64,000 nucleotides of DNA. It comes from Cellulomonas sp. P24. Lineage in GTDB: Bacteria > Actinomycetota > Actinomycetes > Actinomycetales > Cellulomonadaceae. The notes beneath the pieces are model-generated. The model was not told the origin of the DNA, ran no database searches, and was given only the letters and a program-made list of their open reading frames with translations. The translations under genes and the position numbers were made by a program. The first letter of the stretch is position 1. Every line of letters starts with the position of its first letter. Location: assembly GCF_024704385.1 (NCBI RefSeq), contig NZ_JAJDFX010000002.1:2046001-2110000 (forward strand), written 5' to 3'. Positions 62,953-64,000 of this stretch are shown one piece after another.

Positions 62953-64000
62953 ATGCCTGACGCCGCCCGCACCCGCCTCGCCGACATCACGCCGCCGATC
63001 GCCCTCGGCCCGCTCGACGGGCGGTACCGCGCCGCCGTCGCCGCGCTCACCGACCACCTCTCGGAGCCGGCACTGAACCGCGAGCGTGTCCACGTCGAGG
63101 TCGAGTGGCTGATCCACCTGACCGGTCGCCAGGTCGTGCCCGGTGCGCCCCGCCTCTCCGCGGCCGAGCAGGCCTACCTCCGCGACGTCGTGGCGACCTT
63201 CGGGGCCGAGCAGATCGAGGCCCTCGGGGCGATCGAGCGCGTCACGGTCCACGACGTCAAGGCGGTCGAGTACTTCCTCAAGGACCGGCTCGCGGCGGCG
63301 CCCGACGTCCTCGGCCCGGAGACCGTGCTGCCGTCCGTCGGGGAGCTGGTGCACTTCGCGTGCACGAGTGAGGACATCAACAACCTCTCCTACGCGCTCA
63401 TGGTCAAGGGGGCGGTGACCGAGGTCTGGCTGCCCGCGGCCCGGGCGCTCGTCGCGCAGCTCGCGGACATGGCCCGCGAGAACGCCGCGATCCCGATGCT
63501 CGCCCGCACCCACGGTCAGCCGGCGACGCCGACGACCCTCGGCAAGGAGCTCGCCGTGCTGGCGCACCGGCTCGGTCGGCAGCTGCGCCGGATCGAGGGC
63601 ACCGAGTACCTCGGCAAGCTCAACGGTGCGACCGGAACCTACGGCGCGCACCTCGCCGCCGTCCCGGGCGCCGACTGGCCGGTCGAGTCACGCGTGTTCG
63701 TCGAGGGTCTCGGGCTCACCTGGAACCCGCTGACGACGCAGATCGAGTCGCACGACTGGCAGGCCGAGCTCTACGCCGACGTCGCGCGGTTCAACCGGAT
63801 CCTGCACAACCTCGCGACGGACGTCTGGACCTACATCTCGCTCGGCGTCTTCCGGCAGATCCCCGTCGCGGGCGCCACGGGCTCCTCGACGATGCCGCAC
63901 AAGGTGAACCCGATCAGGTTCGAGAACGCCGAGGCGAACCTCGAGATCTCCTCCGCCCTCCTCGACACGCTCGGCGCGACGCTCGTCACCTCTCGCCTCC
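62953..64000 (+). CDS. purB: Adenylosuccinate lyase, C-terminus outside window
   Basis: The first 349 residues are present. It converts SAICAR to AICAR and adenylosuccinate to AMP in purine synthesis. Family blocks are IALGPLDGRYRAAVAAL, CTSEDINNLSYALMVK, ARTHGQPATPTTLGKEL and the fumarase/lyase signature GSSTMPHKVNPIRFE with the catalytic serine. The wording fits the long, E. coli-type PurB. The ATG has GGAAGG upstream. Confidence 0.96.
   Translation, partial: MPDAARTRLADITPPIALGPLDGRYRAAVAALTDHLSEPALNRERVHVEVEWLIHLTGRQVVPGAPRLSAAEQAYLRDVVATFGAEQIEALGAIERVTVHDVKAVEYFLKDRLAAAPDVLGPETVLPSVGELVHFACTSEDINNLSYALMVKGAVTEVWLPAARALVAQLADMARENAAIPMLARTHGQPATPTTLGKELAVLAHRLGRQLRRIEGTEYLGKLNGATGTYGAHLAAVPGADWPVESRVFVEGLGLTWNPLTTQIESHDWQAELYADVARFNRILHNLATDVWTYISLGVFRQIPVAGATGSSTMPHKVNPIRFENAEANLEISSALLDTLGATLVTSRL

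Overview
The window comes from a very high-GC actinobacterial chromosome. Gene content points to Cellulomonas or a close relative: a full-length GH94 cellobiose phosphorylase sits behind a CebR-type operator and resembles the Cellulomonas/Cellvibrio gilvus enzyme closely, next to an actinobacterial dCTP deaminase and an Mrp antiporter. The genus is inference; no rRNA gene is present.

Layout. 1-14.85 kb is ordinary core chromosome: the 5' part of mrpA, a type B carboxylesterase, a membrane-anchored Fe-S oxidoreductase, an actinobacterial family A polymerase, a secreted S8 protease, dcd with an uncharacterised partner, cellobiose phosphorylase, and tRNA-Gly(CCC). 14.85-33.02 kb is an 18.2 kb transposon-like genomic island. 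It has perfect 16-bp terminal inverted repeats and a 5-bp target duplication (TCCAC), and it begins one base after the CCA end of tRNA-Gly. 33.1-64 kb is core chromosome again: two PadR regulators with membrane partners, hemolysin III-type protein, MFS transporters, TetR, DinB, an RNA methyltransferase, a GAF-GGDEF protein, an NHL/thioredoxin protein, a CDF transporter, a CopC/CopD-CtaG copper locus, an E1alpha-E1beta-E2 2-oxoacid dehydrogenase operon, a HisC-type aminotransferase, a WXG100-like/hydrolase pair and the 5' part of purB.

The island. Its left end holds a two-gene mobility operon: a tyrosine-recombinase-like protein that seems to have lost catalytic residues, coupled by ATGA to a DDE transposase-like protein. 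The cargo looks defensive. It comprises a type I restriction-modification operon (an unusual HTH-MTase-like-TRD-like protein, hsdM, hsdS, a small membrane-anchored protein, a cN-I type 5'-nucleotidase, hsdR), a zinc-ribbon/coiled-coil protein, an RNase D-like exonuclease, and a HipA-like kinase overlapping a HIRAN-domain protein. Next to the right end lies a second, diverged copy of the terminal repeat, suggesting that the same spot has been used more than once. This island is the best candidate for something undescribed.

Quality caveat. Four genes (hsdM, a tetR-family gene, copC, copD-ctaG) are each broken by a single-base length change in a C/G homopolymer. Sequencing error is the simplest explanation, although in hsdM the tract lies exactly in the catalytic NPPF motif. 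Intergenic regions also carry two families of palindromic repeats (three and two copies) and several short tandem repeat arrays.
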